A DNA stretch of 64,000 nucleotides from an uncultured Cellulomonadaceae bacterium (GCA_947495165.1 CANLXM010000001.1:434001-498000), one strand, 5' to 3'; counted from the stretch's first letter, positions 16,075-24,716 are shown. Notes: a model not told the origin generated them from the letters alone. Program-made: numbers and translations.

Positions 16075-16114
16075 AGTTCGCGCGAGCGGCCGGTGTCGGC
16101 GCAGCATTGGTCCC

Positions 16115-16210
16115 ATGATCGCCCCCTGCCGCACGGCCACCATCGACGCGATGTGCTCGCGTCCGATGATGTGCTGCCGAATGCCGCAGCGGGCCGCCGT
16201 GCAGGCCTGA
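16115..16210 (+). CDS. Cys/Met-rich leader peptide upstream of metQ (attenuator uORF)
   Basis: A 31-codon open frame ending in a TGA 180 bases before metQ. It contains 4 Cys and 5 Met, including the run 'MCSRPMMCCRM', so 9 of 31 residues are sulfur amino acids. Short sulfur-amino-acid-rich leaders with an 'h-I-D-x-M-C' motif are known in actinobacteria as attenuators before sulfur uptake genes; 'TIDAMCSRPMMCC' fits that. An AGCATT -10-like element ends 7 nt before the ATG, so it may be translated leaderlessly. Ribosome stalling at Cys or Met codons under starvation would then alter folding of the following leader. Function is inferred. Confidence 0.6.
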   Translation: MIAPCRTATIDAMCSRPMMCCRMPQRAAVQA

Positions 16211-16390
16211 CGCCGCTCTCACCGAGCCTGCGTCGACCACGGCACGCGACACGACGGTGTCGCTGACGCCCGCCTCGCCCCCGCTGCCGCCGCGCCGTCG
16301 GGCCCGGCCCCCGCAGTCCCCCCGGGAGATCGACCGGTCATCACCGCGTCGCACCTGTCCCGACCCCCTTCGCCTGAAACGGATCACGCC
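16211..16390 (+). promoter_or_regulatory. metQ leader region with attenuator-like hairpin
   Basis: About 180 bases between the leader peptide stop and metQ. I see a 6-bp hairpin CGACAC-GACG-GTGTCG (16247-16262) and a C-rich, structure-prone stretch. I do not see a SAM riboswitch consensus. The expected role is conditional termination or ribosome-binding-site masking controlled by the leader peptide. Confidence 0.4.
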
Positions 16391-17287
16391 ATGAAGCGCA
16401 CCACCCTCTCCGTCCTCGCCCTCACGTCCCTCGCGCTCGGCCTCACCGCCTGCGCGTCCGAGGACGAGACGCCCGCCGCGTCCGGCTCGTCGACCTCGAC
16501 CGCCGCCGACGCGCCCGTGCGCATCGGCGTCGTCAACTCCTCGGACGACCAGTGGCCGATCTTCGTCGAGAAGGCCACCGAGGCCGGCATCGAGGTCGAG
16601 CTCGTGAACTTCACCGAGTACACGCAGCCGAACCCGGCGCTCAGCCAGGACCAGCTCGACCTCAACCAGTTCCAGCACCTGCAGTACCTCGCGGACTACA
16701 ACGTGGCCGCCGGGGACACCCTCACGCCGATCGGCTCGACCGCCATCTACCCGCTCGCGCTGTACTCGGCGAAGCACGACTCAGTCGAGGCGATCCCTGA
16801 GGGCGGCGAGATCGCGGTCCCGAACGACCCGACCAACCTCAACCGTGCGCTGTTCGTCCTGCAGAGCGCGGGCCTCGTCGAGCTCGAGGGTGGCGGCACG
16901 CTGCAGTCCACCGAGATCGACGTCCTGCCGAGCTCCAAGGTCACGGTCACCCCGGTCGACGCCGCCCAGGCCGCGGTCGCGCTCCAGTCCGTCGACGGCG
17001 CGATCATCAACAACGACTTCCTCGAGGACGCTGGCCTCGCGGCGGACGACGCCCTCGCCCAGGACGACCCGGCGTCGGTCGGCGCGCGCCCGTACATCAA
17101 CATCTGGGTCGCACGTGCAGAGGACAAGGACAACGAGACCTACCTCGAGCTCGTGGAGATCTCGCACGACGCCGAGGTCGAGGCGGCCCTCCAGCAGGCC
17201 TCGGGTGGCACCGCGGTGATCGTGGACGAGGATGGAGCGACCCTCGCGGGTTACCTGGCGGACATCCAGGCCGCGATCGAGGGCTGA
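16391..17287 (+). CDS. metQ: methionine ABC transporter substrate-binding lipoprotein
   Basis: A 298-residue NlpA-family lipoprotein. The signal peptide ends in lipobox 'LTAC' (lipid Cys21). The mature protein has the MetQ hallmarks 'YTQPNPALSQDQLDLNQFQH' followed by 'LQYLADYN', 'TAIYPLALYSAKH', 'IAVPNDPTNLNRAL' and 'AIINNDFLEDAGL', where the Asn-rich loops contact methionine. It binds D/L-methionine outside the membrane and delivers it to MetI. It is the first gene of metQ-metN-metI; such an order with Q first differs from E. coli (N-I-Q). The operon is preceded by a Cys/Met-rich leader peptide. Confidence 0.93.
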   Translation: MKRTTLSVLALTSLALGLTACASEDETPAASGSSTSTAADAPVRIGVVNSSDDQWPIFVEKATEAGIEVELVNFTEYTQPNPALSQDQLDLNQFQHLQYLADYNVAAGDTLTPIGSTAIYPLALYSAKHDSVEAIPEGGEIAVPNDPTNLNRALFVLQSAGLVELEGGGTLQSTEIDVLPSSKVTVTPVDAAQAAVALQSVDGAIINNDFLEDAGLAADDALAQDDPASVGARPYINIWVARAEDKDNETYLELVEISHDAEVEAALQQASGGTAVIVDEDGATLAGYLADIQAAIEG

Positions 17288-17311
17288 CCCGCCCACCGGG
17301 AGGAGAGCACG

Positions 17312-18523
17312 ATGAGCAGCATCGCCCCGCCGATGATCAGCTTCCGCGACGCCACCAAGGTGTTCGGGGGCGGGCGCTCGGGCGAGGTGCGCGCCGTCGA
17401 CGGCGTCACGCTGGACGTCGCCGCCGGTGAGGTGTTCGGGGTGATCGGGTACTCCGGGGCGGGCAAGTCCACCCTGGTTCGCCTGATCAACGCCCTCGAG
17501 CCGCTCACGAGCGGACAGGTCGTCGTCGACGGGCAGGACATCGGGGCCCTCGGCGAGGGTGCGCTGCGCGAGGTCCGTTCGCACATCGGCATGATCTTCC
17601 AGCAGTTCAACCTGCTCTCCTCCCGCACGGTCGCCGGGAACGTGGCCTACCCGCTCGAGGTCGCGGGCTGGCCACGGGCCCGGCGGGCCGCGCGCGTCGC
17701 CGAGCTCCTCGAGTTCGTCGGCCTGTCCGACAAAGCGAAGCAGTACCCCTCGAAGCTCTCGGGCGGGCAGAAGCAGCGCGTCGGCATCGCCCGCGCGCTC
17801 GCGACCAACCCGAAGCTCCTGCTCGCGGACGAGTCCACGAGCGCGCTGGACCCCGACACGACGCGCGACGTGCTGAACCTGCTGCGCCGCGTGAACACCG
17901 AGCTCGGCGTGACCATCGTGGTCATCACCCACGAGATGGACGTCGTGAAGTACATCTGCGACCGCGTGGCGGTGATGGAGCACGGCAAGGTCGTCGAGCA
18001 CGGCGACGTCTACGCCCTGTTCGCCCGCCCGCAGCACCCGGCCACCCGGCGCTTCGTAGGCAGCTCCCTGCGTGACCGACCTTCCGCCGCGGCCCTCGAG
18101 CGGCTGCGGAACCGCCACCCGGGGCGCATCGTCACGATCGGCATCCGGGAGGACGGGGCGTCGTCGAACGACCTCACCCGCGCCCTGCGCGAGCACCCCG
18201 TCGACGGCACGATCATCTACGGCGGGATCACGGAGATCGCCGAGCGGCCCTACGGCTCGCTCACGCTCGCCCTCGAGGGAGCCGACGACGCCGTGGCCGC
18301 CTTCCTTGCCGACCTCGCCACCACGACGAGCGTCCTCGACCTCGGCACCGCGGCGAGTCCGCTCGCCGATCCCGATGCCGTGCCCGAGCGTGGCGAGGAC
18401 CGGGACGGGGGCGGCGTGCGCGGGAACCTCGACGTCGGCGCTCCCGGGCTCGCCCAGCACGGCGGGCCGGACGCGGCGCCGAGCTTCAACCTGTTCGCCC
18501 CGTTCCGGAGGTGGAAGTCATGA
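17312..18523 (+). CDS. metN: methionine ABC transporter ATP-binding protein with extended C-terminus
   Basis: A 403-residue ABC ATPase. Walker A 'GYSGAGKSTLVRLINALEPL', Q-loop 'IFQQFNLLSSRTVAGN', signature 'LSGGQKQRVGIARALATNPK', Walker B 'LLLADESTSALDPDT' and the His switch 'ITHEMDVVKYIC' are intact. A NIL domain, which binds methionine and inhibits transport allosterically, covers roughly residues 265-340. The last about 65 residues are a low-complexity Gly/Ala/Asp-rich tail ending 'FNLFAPFRRWKS', longer than usual for MetN. It overlaps metI by 13 bases, indicating coupled translation. Confidence 0.92.
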   Translation: MSSIAPPMISFRDATKVFGGGRSGEVRAVDGVTLDVAAGEVFGVIGYSGAGKSTLVRLINALEPLTSGQVVVDGQDIGALGEGALREVRSHIGMIFQQFNLLSSRTVAGNVAYPLEVAGWPRARRAARVAELLEFVGLSDKAKQYPSKLSGGQKQRVGIARALATNPKLLLADESTSALDPDTTRDVLNLLRRVNTELGVTIVVITHEMDVVKYICDRVAVMEHGKVVEHGDVYALFARPQHPATRRFVGSSLRDRPSAAALERLRNRHPGRIVTIGIREDGASSNDLTRALREHPVDGTIIYGGITEIAERPYGSLTLALEGADDAVAAFLADLATTTSVLDLGTAASPLADPDAVPERGEDRDGGGVRGNLDVGAPGLAQHGGPDAAPSFNLFAPFRRWKS

Positions 18524-19194
18524 TCACGGCTGTGGACACCGACTGGGAGCGCCTGCAGCCCGTCCTCATCGAAGCGGTGGGCGAGACCCTCTACATGGTG
18601 GGCGTCGCGCTGCTCGTCGGCGGGTTCTTCGGGCTGCTCATGGGGCTGACGCTCTACACCACCCGTGCCGGCAACCTGCTGGCGAACCGGCCGGTCTACG
18701 CGGTGCTCAACGTGCTCGTGAACCTCGTGCGGCCCATCCCCTTCATCATCTTCATCACAGCGATCGGGCCGATCACGATGCAGGTGGTCGGCAAGACCAT
18801 CGGCACCGAGGCCGTGATCTTCCCCATGACGATCATGGCGGCGTTCGCGTTCTCGCGGATCGTCGAGCAGAACCTCGTCGCGCTCGACCCCGGGGTCGTC
18901 GAGGCGGCCCGCGCGATGGGCGCCTCGCGGTTCCGCGTGGTCTGGTCGGTGCTGATCCCCGAGGCGCTCGCCCCCCTGATCCTCGGCTACACGTTCCTGT
19001 TCGTGGGCGTGATCGACATGTCCGCCATGGCCGGCCTGATCGGCGGCGGCGGGCTCGGCGACTTCGCCATCCGGTATGGGTACCAGCGGTTCAACTGGGA
19101 GGTCACGCTCATCACGGTCGGGATCATCGTGGTGATCGTGCAGGTGGTCCAGCTGGGCGGGAACGCGCTCGCGCGGCGCATGCTGCGGAGATAG
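18511..19194 (+). CDS. metI: methionine ABC transporter permease
   Basis: A 227-residue inner-membrane permease with about five helices. The start 'LIEAVGETLYMVGVALLVGG' and the EAA-loop segment 'EAARAMGASRFRVVWSVLIP' plus 'EALAPLILGYTFLFVGVIDM' are typical of MetI; the loop docks onto the MetN ATPase. It forms the methionine channel with metQ and metN. The next gene, dnaX, begins 80 bases later with its own predicted promoter, so the operon is likely to end here. Confidence 0.93.
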   Translation: MEVMITAVDTDWERLQPVLIEAVGETLYMVGVALLVGGFFGLLMGLTLYTTRAGNLLANRPVYAVLNVLVNLVRPIPFIIFITAIGPITMQVVGKTIGTEAVIFPMTIMAAFAFSRIVEQNLVALDPGVVEAARAMGASRFRVVWSVLIPEALAPLILGYTFLFVGVIDMSAMAGLIGGGGLGDFAIRYGYQRFNWEVTLITVGIIVVIVQVVQLGGNALARRMLRR

Positions 19195-19261
19195 CCGTGA
19201 CGCTCCGCGGGCCGTCCACGGGCGGGTGGGGACAGCGCGTCGGAGGGTCGGTGGCAGCGTC

Positions 19262-19267
19262 TAAGGT
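19262..19267 (+). promoter_or_regulatory. -10 element TAAGGT, predicts leaderless dnaX mRNA
   Basis: TAAGGT ends 7 nt before the dnaX GTG (19274). Confidence 0.5.
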
Positions 19268-19273
19268 GGCCAC

Positions 19274-22057
19274 GTGAGCACAGCCCTGTATCGCCGTTAC
19301 CGCCCGGACAGCTTCGCTGACGTCATCGGGCAGGAGCACGTCACGGGTCCGCTCATGCAGGCGCTCCGGTCCAGCCGCGTGAACCACGCATACCTGTTCT
19401 CGGGCCCCCGCGGGTGCGGAAAGACGACGTCCGCGCGCATCCTCGCGCGCATCCTCAACTGCGCCCGCAACACCCCGGAGAACCCGAGCGACACCCCGTG
19501 CGGGGAGTGCGACTCGTGCGTGGACCTCGCCACGGGCGGCTCGGGCAGCCTCGACGTCGTCGAGATCGACGCGGCGAGCCACGGCGGCGTCGACGACGCC
19601 CGCGAGCTCCGGGAGCGCGCGACGTTCTCCCCGTCCCGCGACCGCTACAAGATCTTCATCCTCGACGAGGCGCACATGGTGACGCCCCAGGGCTTCAACG
19701 CGCTGCTCAAGATCGTCGAGGAGCCGCCGGAGTACCTGAAGTTCATCTTCGCGACGACGGAGCCGGACAAGGTCATCGGGACCATCCGCTCGCGCACGCA
19801 CCACTACCCGTTCCGGCTCGTCCCGCCGGACGTCCTGCAGCCCTACCTCGACCAGCTGTGCCGCAGCGAGGGTGTGACCGTCGGGTCGGGCGTCCTCCCG
19901 CTCGTGGTCCGCGCCGGCGGTGGGTCCGTCCGTGACTCGCTGTCCGTGATGGACCAGCTGATCGCCGGGTCGCACGACGGCACGGTCGACTACGAGCTCG
20001 CCGTCAACCTGCTCGGCTACACCCACGCGACGCTGCTCGACGACGCCGTCGAGGCGATGGCCGCGCGCGACGGCGGCAGCCTCTTCCGGGTGGTCGAGCG
20101 CGTGATCACCTCGGGGCACGAGCCCCGCCGGTTCGTCGAGGACCTCCTCGAGCGCCTGCGCGACCTCATCGTCATCACCGTCTCCGGCGAGAGCGCGAAC
20201 GCGGTGCTGCGGGACGTCCCGGCGGACCAGCTGGCGCGCATGCAGGCGCAGGCGGGCAACCTCGGCACCGCCGAGCTGTCGCGCGCGGCGGACCTCGTGA
20301 ACGACGCCCTGACGGAGATGACCGGGGCCACGTCGCCGCGGCTGCACCTCGAGCTGCTGTGCGCGCGCCTGCTGCTGCCCGCGGCCGACGACGGTGCCCG
20401 CGGCCTGGCCGCGCGGCTCGACCGCCTCGAGCGTGGGGCTGCCGGAACCCCCAACCTGGCGGCACCGCCGCGGTACGAGGCCGCGGTGCCGGCCGCGCCC
20501 GCCGGGCCACGACCGGCCGCCGCCGGGGTCCGCACGCCGGAGCCCGAGCGCCCGACCCCGGTCGCCGTCGTCGAGGGCCCCGCGGTCCCAGCCGGGCCGG
20601 CCACACGGCTCACGCCCGAGCCCGTCGTGCCTCCTGCGGCCGAGGCCGAGGTCACACCCGTCGCTCGGATCGAGCAGGAGGCCCCGCCGGCCTCGGCCGC
20701 CCCGCGCGAGCCGGCCCCTGCCGACGCGCCTGCCACCGCCAGCGCGCGCGCCGCTGCGAGCGGGCCCTCGGCTGCGTCCACCGCCGCGCCAGCCGCCCAG
20801 CCCACCGCCGCGCCTGCCGTCGAGCCGGTGGCGCCGCCCGTGTCCGGGCCCACCCCCGCCGCAGAGCTCGCGGGCGCATCGGCCCCTGGGGCCTCGGGCA
20901 CGCCGGACACGGAGATGCTGCGGCGGCGCTGGCCGGAGGTCCTCGACACCCTGTCGCGCGTCAAGCGCACCACGTGGGCACTGGTCGGGCCCAACTCGCA
21001 GGTCGTGGAGCTCACCGACAGCACGCTGCGGCTGTCGTTCACCTCGCCCGGGCTCGCCACGGCGTTCCGCGGGGGACCGCACGCGCAGATGGTCCAGCAG
21101 GCCGTCCGCGAGACCCTGGGTTTCGACGTCCGCGTCGAGGGATCCGTGGACGAGCGTCGCGGGGGAGCGCCGGGCCCGGCCGCCGCCCCCGCGCCTGCGG
21201 CGGCCTCCGCCCCCGCGCGCGTCAGCGCCCAGTCTGCTGTCCCGGCCCAGACCCGCCAGGCTGCGCCCCAGGCTGACCCGCCCGCGGCCGCACCGGCACC
21301 GGCGCCGGCACCGGCGCCGTCGGCAGGGCGGGACGCGCGGGCCGTGACCTCGCCCCCGTGGGACGTCGACGAGCCGGAGGAGGACCCGGGGCCCGCGAAC
21401 CACGCGTGGTCCGACGAGCCGGTGAGCCACGAGGTGCGCCCTGAGCCCACCCCCGCTCGCCAGCCTGACGCCGCACCCGCACGCCAGCCTGACGCCGCAC
21501 CCGCTCGCCAGGCTGACGCCGCACCCGCACGCCCGGCCGACGCGTCACCCCGCCAGCCGGCTGCCGTCCCGGAACGCCCGTCCGCTCCGGAACGCCCGGC
21601 TGCCGCGGAACGCCCGTCTGCCCCGGAACGAGCGTCTGCCGCGGAACCCGTCGTCGCCCCCGAGGACGTCACGTGGGAGGTCGCGCCGCTCGGCTCGGCC
21701 CGCCAGCCCGCGCCCGAGGGCCCCAGCGAGGCCCACGGGCCTGCGTCCGGGCCCGCTCCGGTGAGCCCGAGCACGACCGGCGCGAGCACCGGTGCCGCGA
21801 CGGGAGTTGCCGCCGCGCGGCTCGCCGCCACGCGAGCGTCTGCGCCGTCGGCCCCGAGCGCGCCTCACGCGGCAGCACGGGGCGCCGCAGCGCCCCCGCA
21901 CGGCGGCGACGTCGAACCGCCGTACGACCCGGAGGAAGAGCCGCCCTACGACGAGGACAGCGTCCCGTTCGTCGAGCACACCCTCCAGGGGGTTCCGCTC
22001 GTGGCACAGCTCCTCGGGGGCACCGTCATCGACGAGATCATCGACCCCGGCGCCTGA
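19274..22057 (+). CDS. dnaX: DNA polymerase III subunit gamma/tau
   Basis: A 927-residue clamp-loader ATPase. The N-terminal AAA+ module is complete: 'YRPDSFADVIGQEHVT', Walker A 'GPRGCGKTTSARILA', a zinc module with Cys in 'CARNTPENPSDTPCGECDSC', Walker B 'IFILDEAHMV' and the SRC-like sensor 'VIGTIRSRTHHYPFRL'. After about residue 380 comes a long Ala/Pro-rich, probably disordered tau extension, with a conserved patch at about 545-640 ('RRRWPEVLDTLSRVKRTTWA'). The tail contains tandem repeats (21455-21643). No slippery A-run for frameshifting to a short gamma form is seen. GTG start, predicted leaderless. Confidence 0.95.
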   Translation: MSTALYRRYRPDSFADVIGQEHVTGPLMQALRSSRVNHAYLFSGPRGCGKTTSARILARILNCARNTPENPSDTPCGECDSCVDLATGGSGSLDVVEIDAASHGGVDDARELRERATFSPSRDRYKIFILDEAHMVTPQGFNALLKIVEEPPEYLKFIFATTEPDKVIGTIRSRTHHYPFRLVPPDVLQPYLDQLCRSEGVTVGSGVLPLVVRAGGGSVRDSLSVMDQLIAGSHDGTVDYELAVNLLGYTHATLLDDAVEAMAARDGGSLFRVVERVITSGHEPRRFVEDLLERLRDLIVITVSGESANAVLRDVPADQLARMQAQAGNLGTAELSRAADLVNDALTEMTGATSPRLHLELLCARLLLPAADDGARGLAARLDRLERGAAGTPNLAAPPRYEAAVPAAPAGPRPAAAGVRTPEPERPTPVAVVEGPAVPAGPATRLTPEPVVPPAAEAEVTPVARIEQEAPPASAAPREPAPADAPATASARAAASGPSAASTAAPAAQPTAAPAVEPVAPPVSGPTPAAELAGASAPGASGTPDTEMLRRRWPEVLDTLSRVKRTTWALVGPNSQVVELTDSTLRLSFTSPGLATAFRGGPHAQMVQQAVRETLGFDVRVEGSVDERRGGAPGPAAAPAPAAASAPARVSAQSAVPAQTRQAAPQADPPAAAPAPAPAPAPSAGRDARAVTSPPWDVDEPEEDPGPANHAWSDEPVSHEVRPEPTPARQPDAAPARQPDAAPARQADAAPARPADASPRQPAAVPERPSAPERPAAAERPSAPERASAAEPVVAPEDVTWEVAPLGSARQPAPEGPSEAHGPASGPAPVSPSTTGASTGAATGVAAARLAATRASAPSAPSAPHAAARGAAAPPHGGDVEPPYDPEEEPPYDEDSVPFVEHTLQGVPLVAQLLGGTVIDEIIDPGA
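21455..21643 (+). repeat. in-frame tandem repeats in the dnaX tail (24-nt x4, then 18-nt x4)
   Basis: Four copies of a 24-base unit (21455-21550) encode an ARQPDAAP-like octapeptide, then four copies of an 18-base unit (21572-21643) encode an ERPSAP-like hexapeptide. The copy number is probably variable between strains because both units keep the frame. Confidence 0.8.
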
Positions 22058-22152
22058 CGCCACGCCACCGGCGGTGCTCGTGCGCCTGCTGACCGCGCCA
22101 GCCGCCGCGCCACCACGCGAACGCGTCGGTCGGCGGGCGCACCGGCAGGACG

Positions 22153-22158
22153 TAGGCT
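22153..22158 (+). promoter_or_regulatory. -10 element TAGGCT, predicts leaderless recR mRNA
   Basis: TAGGCT ends 7 nt before the recR GTG (22165). Confidence 0.5.
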
Positions 22159-22164
22159 GACGGT

Positions 22165-22764
22165 GTGTATGAAGGCGCGGTCCAGGACCTGATCGACGAG
22201 CTCGGGCGACTCCCCGGGGTCGGCCCCAAGAGCGCCCAGCGCATCGCGTTCCACCTCCTCGCGGCGGACCCGGTCGATGTGCGCCGCCTCGCGGACGCCC
22301 TGACCGAGGTCAAGGCGCGCGTGCGGTTCTGCGACGTGTGCGGCAACGTCACCGAGGAGGAGACGTGCCGCGTGTGCCGCGACCCGCGTCGCTCGCCCGC
22401 GGTGATCTGCGTCGTCGAGGAGCCCAAGGACGTCGTCGCGATCGAGCGCACCCGCGAGTTCCGCGGCAAGTACCACGTGCTCGGTGGCGCCATCAACCCC
22501 ATCGAAAACGTCGGTCCGGACGACCTGCGGATCGCGGAGCTCATGACGCGCCTCGCGGACGGCACCGTCCAGGAGGTCATCCTCGCGATGGACCCGAACG
22601 TCGAGGGCGAGGCCACCGCCACGTACCTCTCGCGCATGCTCGGCCCCATGGGGCTGCGGGTGACGCGCCTGGCTTCCGGCCTGCCGGTCGGAGGCGACTT
22701 GGAGTACGCCGACGAGGTCACCCTCGGTCGCGCGTTCGAGGGACGGAGGCTCGTCAATGGCTGA
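22165..22764 (+). CDS. recR: recombination mediator RecR
   Basis: A 199-residue RecR. The helix-hairpin-helix region '[20 protein letters not shown]', the four-Cys zinc finger in '[16 protein letters not shown]', and the Toprim domain ('[20 protein letters not shown]', '[19 protein letters not shown]') are intact. It helps load RecA at gaps together with RecO/RecF. The GTG at 22165 is preferred because a -10 element ends 7 nt upstream. Downstream, the DUF5063 gene overlaps its 3' end by 8 bases. The dnaX-recR order (usually dnaX, then recR, with a small protein between) is typical of bacteria; no ybaB-type gene is present here. Confidence 0.95.
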   Translation: MYEGAVQDLIDELGRLPGVGPKSAQRIAFHLLAADPVDVRRLADALTEVKARVRFCDVCGNVTEEETCRVCRDPRRSPAVICVVEEPKDVVAIERTREFRGKYHVLGGAINPIENVGPDDLRIAELMTRLADGTVQEVILAMDPNVEGEATATYLSRMLGPMGLRVTRLASGLPVGGDLEYADEVTLGRAFEGRRLVNG

Positions 22765-23326
22765 GCGCGAGGACGACCTGCACGAGATCGCCCAGACCTT
22801 CGCCGGTCAGGCGACCACCTTCCTGCGCGCCACGACGCAGATCGCCTCGGGCGGTGCCCCCGCCGCAGCCATCCCGCTGCTGCTGCTCGCGACGTCGGAG
22901 ATCCTGGCCGCCGGCGCGCGCCTCGGGGCGATCGTCGACGTCGTGCCCTCCGAGCGGTTCGAGCCCGACTCCGGGCCGGACACGGACCTCGACCCCCTGC
23001 GCACCGGCTTGGCCCGCGCCCTCGACGGGCTCGACGACTACGTCGAGATCATCGACCCGATCCTCGGCCCTGACGCCGGTCCCGCGACCCTGTCGGCCGA
23101 CATCGCCGACATCGCGAGCGCCCTCACGCAGGGCCTCGCGCACTTCGACGCCGGGCACGAGCTCGAGGCCCTGTGGTGGTGGCAGTTCTCGTTCCTGTCG
23201 CTGTGGGGCGAGCGCGCCGCCGGCGCGGCCCGGGTGCTGCACGTGATCCTCGCGCACCTGCGCCTCGACGTGGACGACGACGTGGCCGCCGAGGCCGAGT
23301 ACGACGCGCTGCAGCAGCACCTCTGA
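22757..23326 (+). CDS. DUF5063 domain protein
   Basis: A 189-residue mostly helical, acidic protein overlapping the end of recR by 8 bases. It matches the DUF5063 family by its pattern ('[20 protein letters not shown]', '[13 protein letters not shown]', '[20 protein letters not shown]', '[12 protein letters not shown]'). The family is typically next to recR in actinobacteria; its biochemical function is not known. The tight overlap suggests coupled translation with recR and perhaps a DNA-repair-linked role, but that is context only. Confidence 0.8.
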   Translation: MAEREDDLHEIAQTFAGQATTFLRATTQIASGGAPAAAIPLLLLATSEILAAGARLGAIVDVVPSERFEPDSGPDTDLDPLRTGLARALDGLDDYVEIIDPILGPDAGPATLSADIADIASALTQGLAHFDAGHELEALWWWQFSFLSLWGERAAGAARVLHVILAHLRLDVDDDVAAEAEYDALQQHL

Positions 23327-23338
23327 CAGCGCCCGCCC

Positions 23339-24109
23339 GTGGACGTCGACGCCTCGACCCTGGTCCTGCTGCTGCTCGCGGCGCTGACGGCGGGGTGGAT
23401 CGACGCCGTCGTCGGCGGCGGTGGTCTGGTGCAGCTGCCCGCGCTGCTGCTGGTGCCCGGCATCAGCCCCGTGCAGGCGCTCGCGACCAACAAGCTCGCG
23501 AGCATCATGGGCACCTCCGTGAGCGCCGCGACCTTCTACCGCCGGGTGCACCCTGACCTGCGGACCGCGGGGCCGATGGCCCTGACCGCGTTCGTGGGCG
23601 CGATCGGCGGGGCCGCGCTCGCCTCGCGGATACCGAGTGAGCTGTTCACGCCGATCATCCTCGGCGTCCTCGTGCTGGTCGCGGCGTTCACGATCGCGCG
23701 GCCGTCGGTCGGCGCGACCACGCAACTGCGGTGGACCGGCAACGGCCACCTCGGGGCGGCCGCCGGCATCGGTCTGGTCATCGGCGCCTACGACGGGTTG
23801 CTCGGCCCCGGCACGGGAACCTTCCTGGTCATCTCCCTGGTGAGCGTCCTGGGGTACGCGTTCCTCCCGGCGTCGGCGATCGCGAAGATCGCCAACTTCG
23901 CGACGAACGCGGGCGCCCTGATCTTCTTCGTCCCCCACGGCGCGGTGCTCTGGGGGCTCGGCCTGGCGATGGGCGCGGCAAACCTCGTCGGCGGATATAT
24001 CGGCGCGCGCATGGCGGTCGCGAAGGGCAGCGGGTTCGTGCGCGGGGTTTTCGTCGTCGTCGTCTCCGCGCTGATCCTGCGCCTGGGCTGGCAGGTCTTC
24101 ACCGGCTGA
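23339..24109 (+). CDS. TSUP family transporter (TauE/SafE-like permease)
   Basis: A 256-residue membrane protein with about eight hydrophobic segments in two repeats. The first repeat has the family signature 'AALTAGWIDAVVGGGGLVQL', 'GISPVQALATNKLASIMG' and the second 'GAYDGLLGPGTGTFLVISLV', typical of the TauE/SafE (PF01925) sulfite or organic anion exporters. The substrate is not predictable; sulfite, sulfoacetate and acetate relatives are known. GTG start, 12 bases after the DUF5063 stop, so it may be cotranscribed with recR. Confidence 0.88.
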   Translation: MDVDASTLVLLLLAALTAGWIDAVVGGGGLVQLPALLLVPGISPVQALATNKLASIMGTSVSAATFYRRVHPDLRTAGPMALTAFVGAIGGAALASRIPSELFTPIILGVLVLVAAFTIARPSVGATTQLRWTGNGHLGAAAGIGLVIGAYDGLLGPGTGTFLVISLVSVLGYAFLPASAIAKIANFATNAGALIFFVPHGAVLWGLGLAMGAANLVGGYIGARMAVAKGSGFVRGVFVVVVSALILRLGWQVFTG

Positions 24110-24152
24110 CGCCGCCCTCGCCGCGCGCGCCGACGTCGACCCCGCGCGCGTA

Positions 24153-24193
24153 GAGCACAGTCCTAGCCGGGCCAGCCGGTCAGGACTGTGCTC
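24153..24193. repeat. inverted repeat (family B, copy 1)
   Basis: GAGCACAGTCCT...CCGG (24153-24170) pairs with CCGG...AGGACTGTGCTC (24176-24193), 16 of 18 positions matched. Its core GAGCACA is shared with the hairpin at 26513-26565. No U-tract; it may be a terminator or a repeat element. Confidence 0.55.
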
Positions 24194-24256
24194 CCTGGCG
24201 CCCCAGTGCGGTGCGGCTGGTGAGGAGATCGGGGTTGCGCCCGCGGGCTGGTCTCT

Positions 24257-24280
24257 GGTTCACTAGTTAAGTAATGAACC
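24257..24280 (+). promoter_or_regulatory. 24-bp palindromic operator for the GntR(YtrA) regulator
   Basis: GGTTCA and TGAACC at the ends with an AT-rich TTAA centre; 20 of 24 positions are self-complementary. It lies 32 bases upstream of the regulator's start, so autoregulation by the GntR protein is the natural reading. Confidence 0.6.
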
Positions 24281-24311
24281 CCAGGAGCACCGGACCGGAG
24301 AGGATGGACGC

Positions 24312-24716
24312 ATGTTCGACGACTCGGCACCCATCTACCTCCAGATCGCTCGCATGATCCGAGCGCAGGTCCTCGCCGGAGAGACCGCAGAGGAGGAGCA
24401 GGTGATGTCGACGACCGAGTTCGCCACGACGTTCCGGATCAACCCGGCGACCGCCGCCAAGGCGTTCGCGCTCCTCGTGGACGAGGGCGTCCTCTACAAG
24501 CGACGGGGCCTCGGCATGTTCGTGGCCCCGGGCGCGCGGGACCGCCTCCTCGAGGCGCACCGCGAGTCGTTCTTCGCCGACGTGCTCGCCCCGGCGCTCG
24601 AGCAGGCCGACGTGCTCGGCATCCCCCGGGCGGCCCTCGTCGATCACGTGCTCGGCCGCCCCGCTGGCGCCGACGGCTCCAACCCCACCACCGACACCAC
24701 GGAGGCGACGCCATGA
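24312..24716 (+). CDS. GntR family transcriptional regulator, YtrA subfamily
   Basis: A 134-residue regulator: an N-terminal winged helix ('IYLQIARMIRAQVLAGE', 'TEFATTFRINPATAAKAFAL', 'LVDEGVLYKRRGLGMFVAPG') and only a short C-terminal helical tail with no effector domain, which is the YtrA form. These repressors typically control an adjacent ABC transporter; here an ATPase and a membrane protein follow with 4-base overlaps. A palindromic operator sits in its promoter. An 'AGGATGGACGC' ribosome-binding region precedes the ATG. Confidence 0.9.
   Translation: MFDDSAPIYLQIARMIRAQVLAGETAEEEQVMSTTEFATTFRINPATAAKAFALLVDEGVLYKRRGLGMFVAPGARDRLLEAHRESFFADVLAPALEQADVLGIPRAALVDHVLGRPAGADGSNPTTDTTEATP

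Noticed and set aside
16211..16390. SAM riboswitch upstream of metQ
   Set aside because: No SAM-I or SAM-IV core motifs were recognisable; the Cys/Met leader explains regulation better.
19274..22057. Programmed frameshift producing a short gamma subunit in dnaX
   Set aside because: No A-rich slippery sequence; the tail is in one frame.
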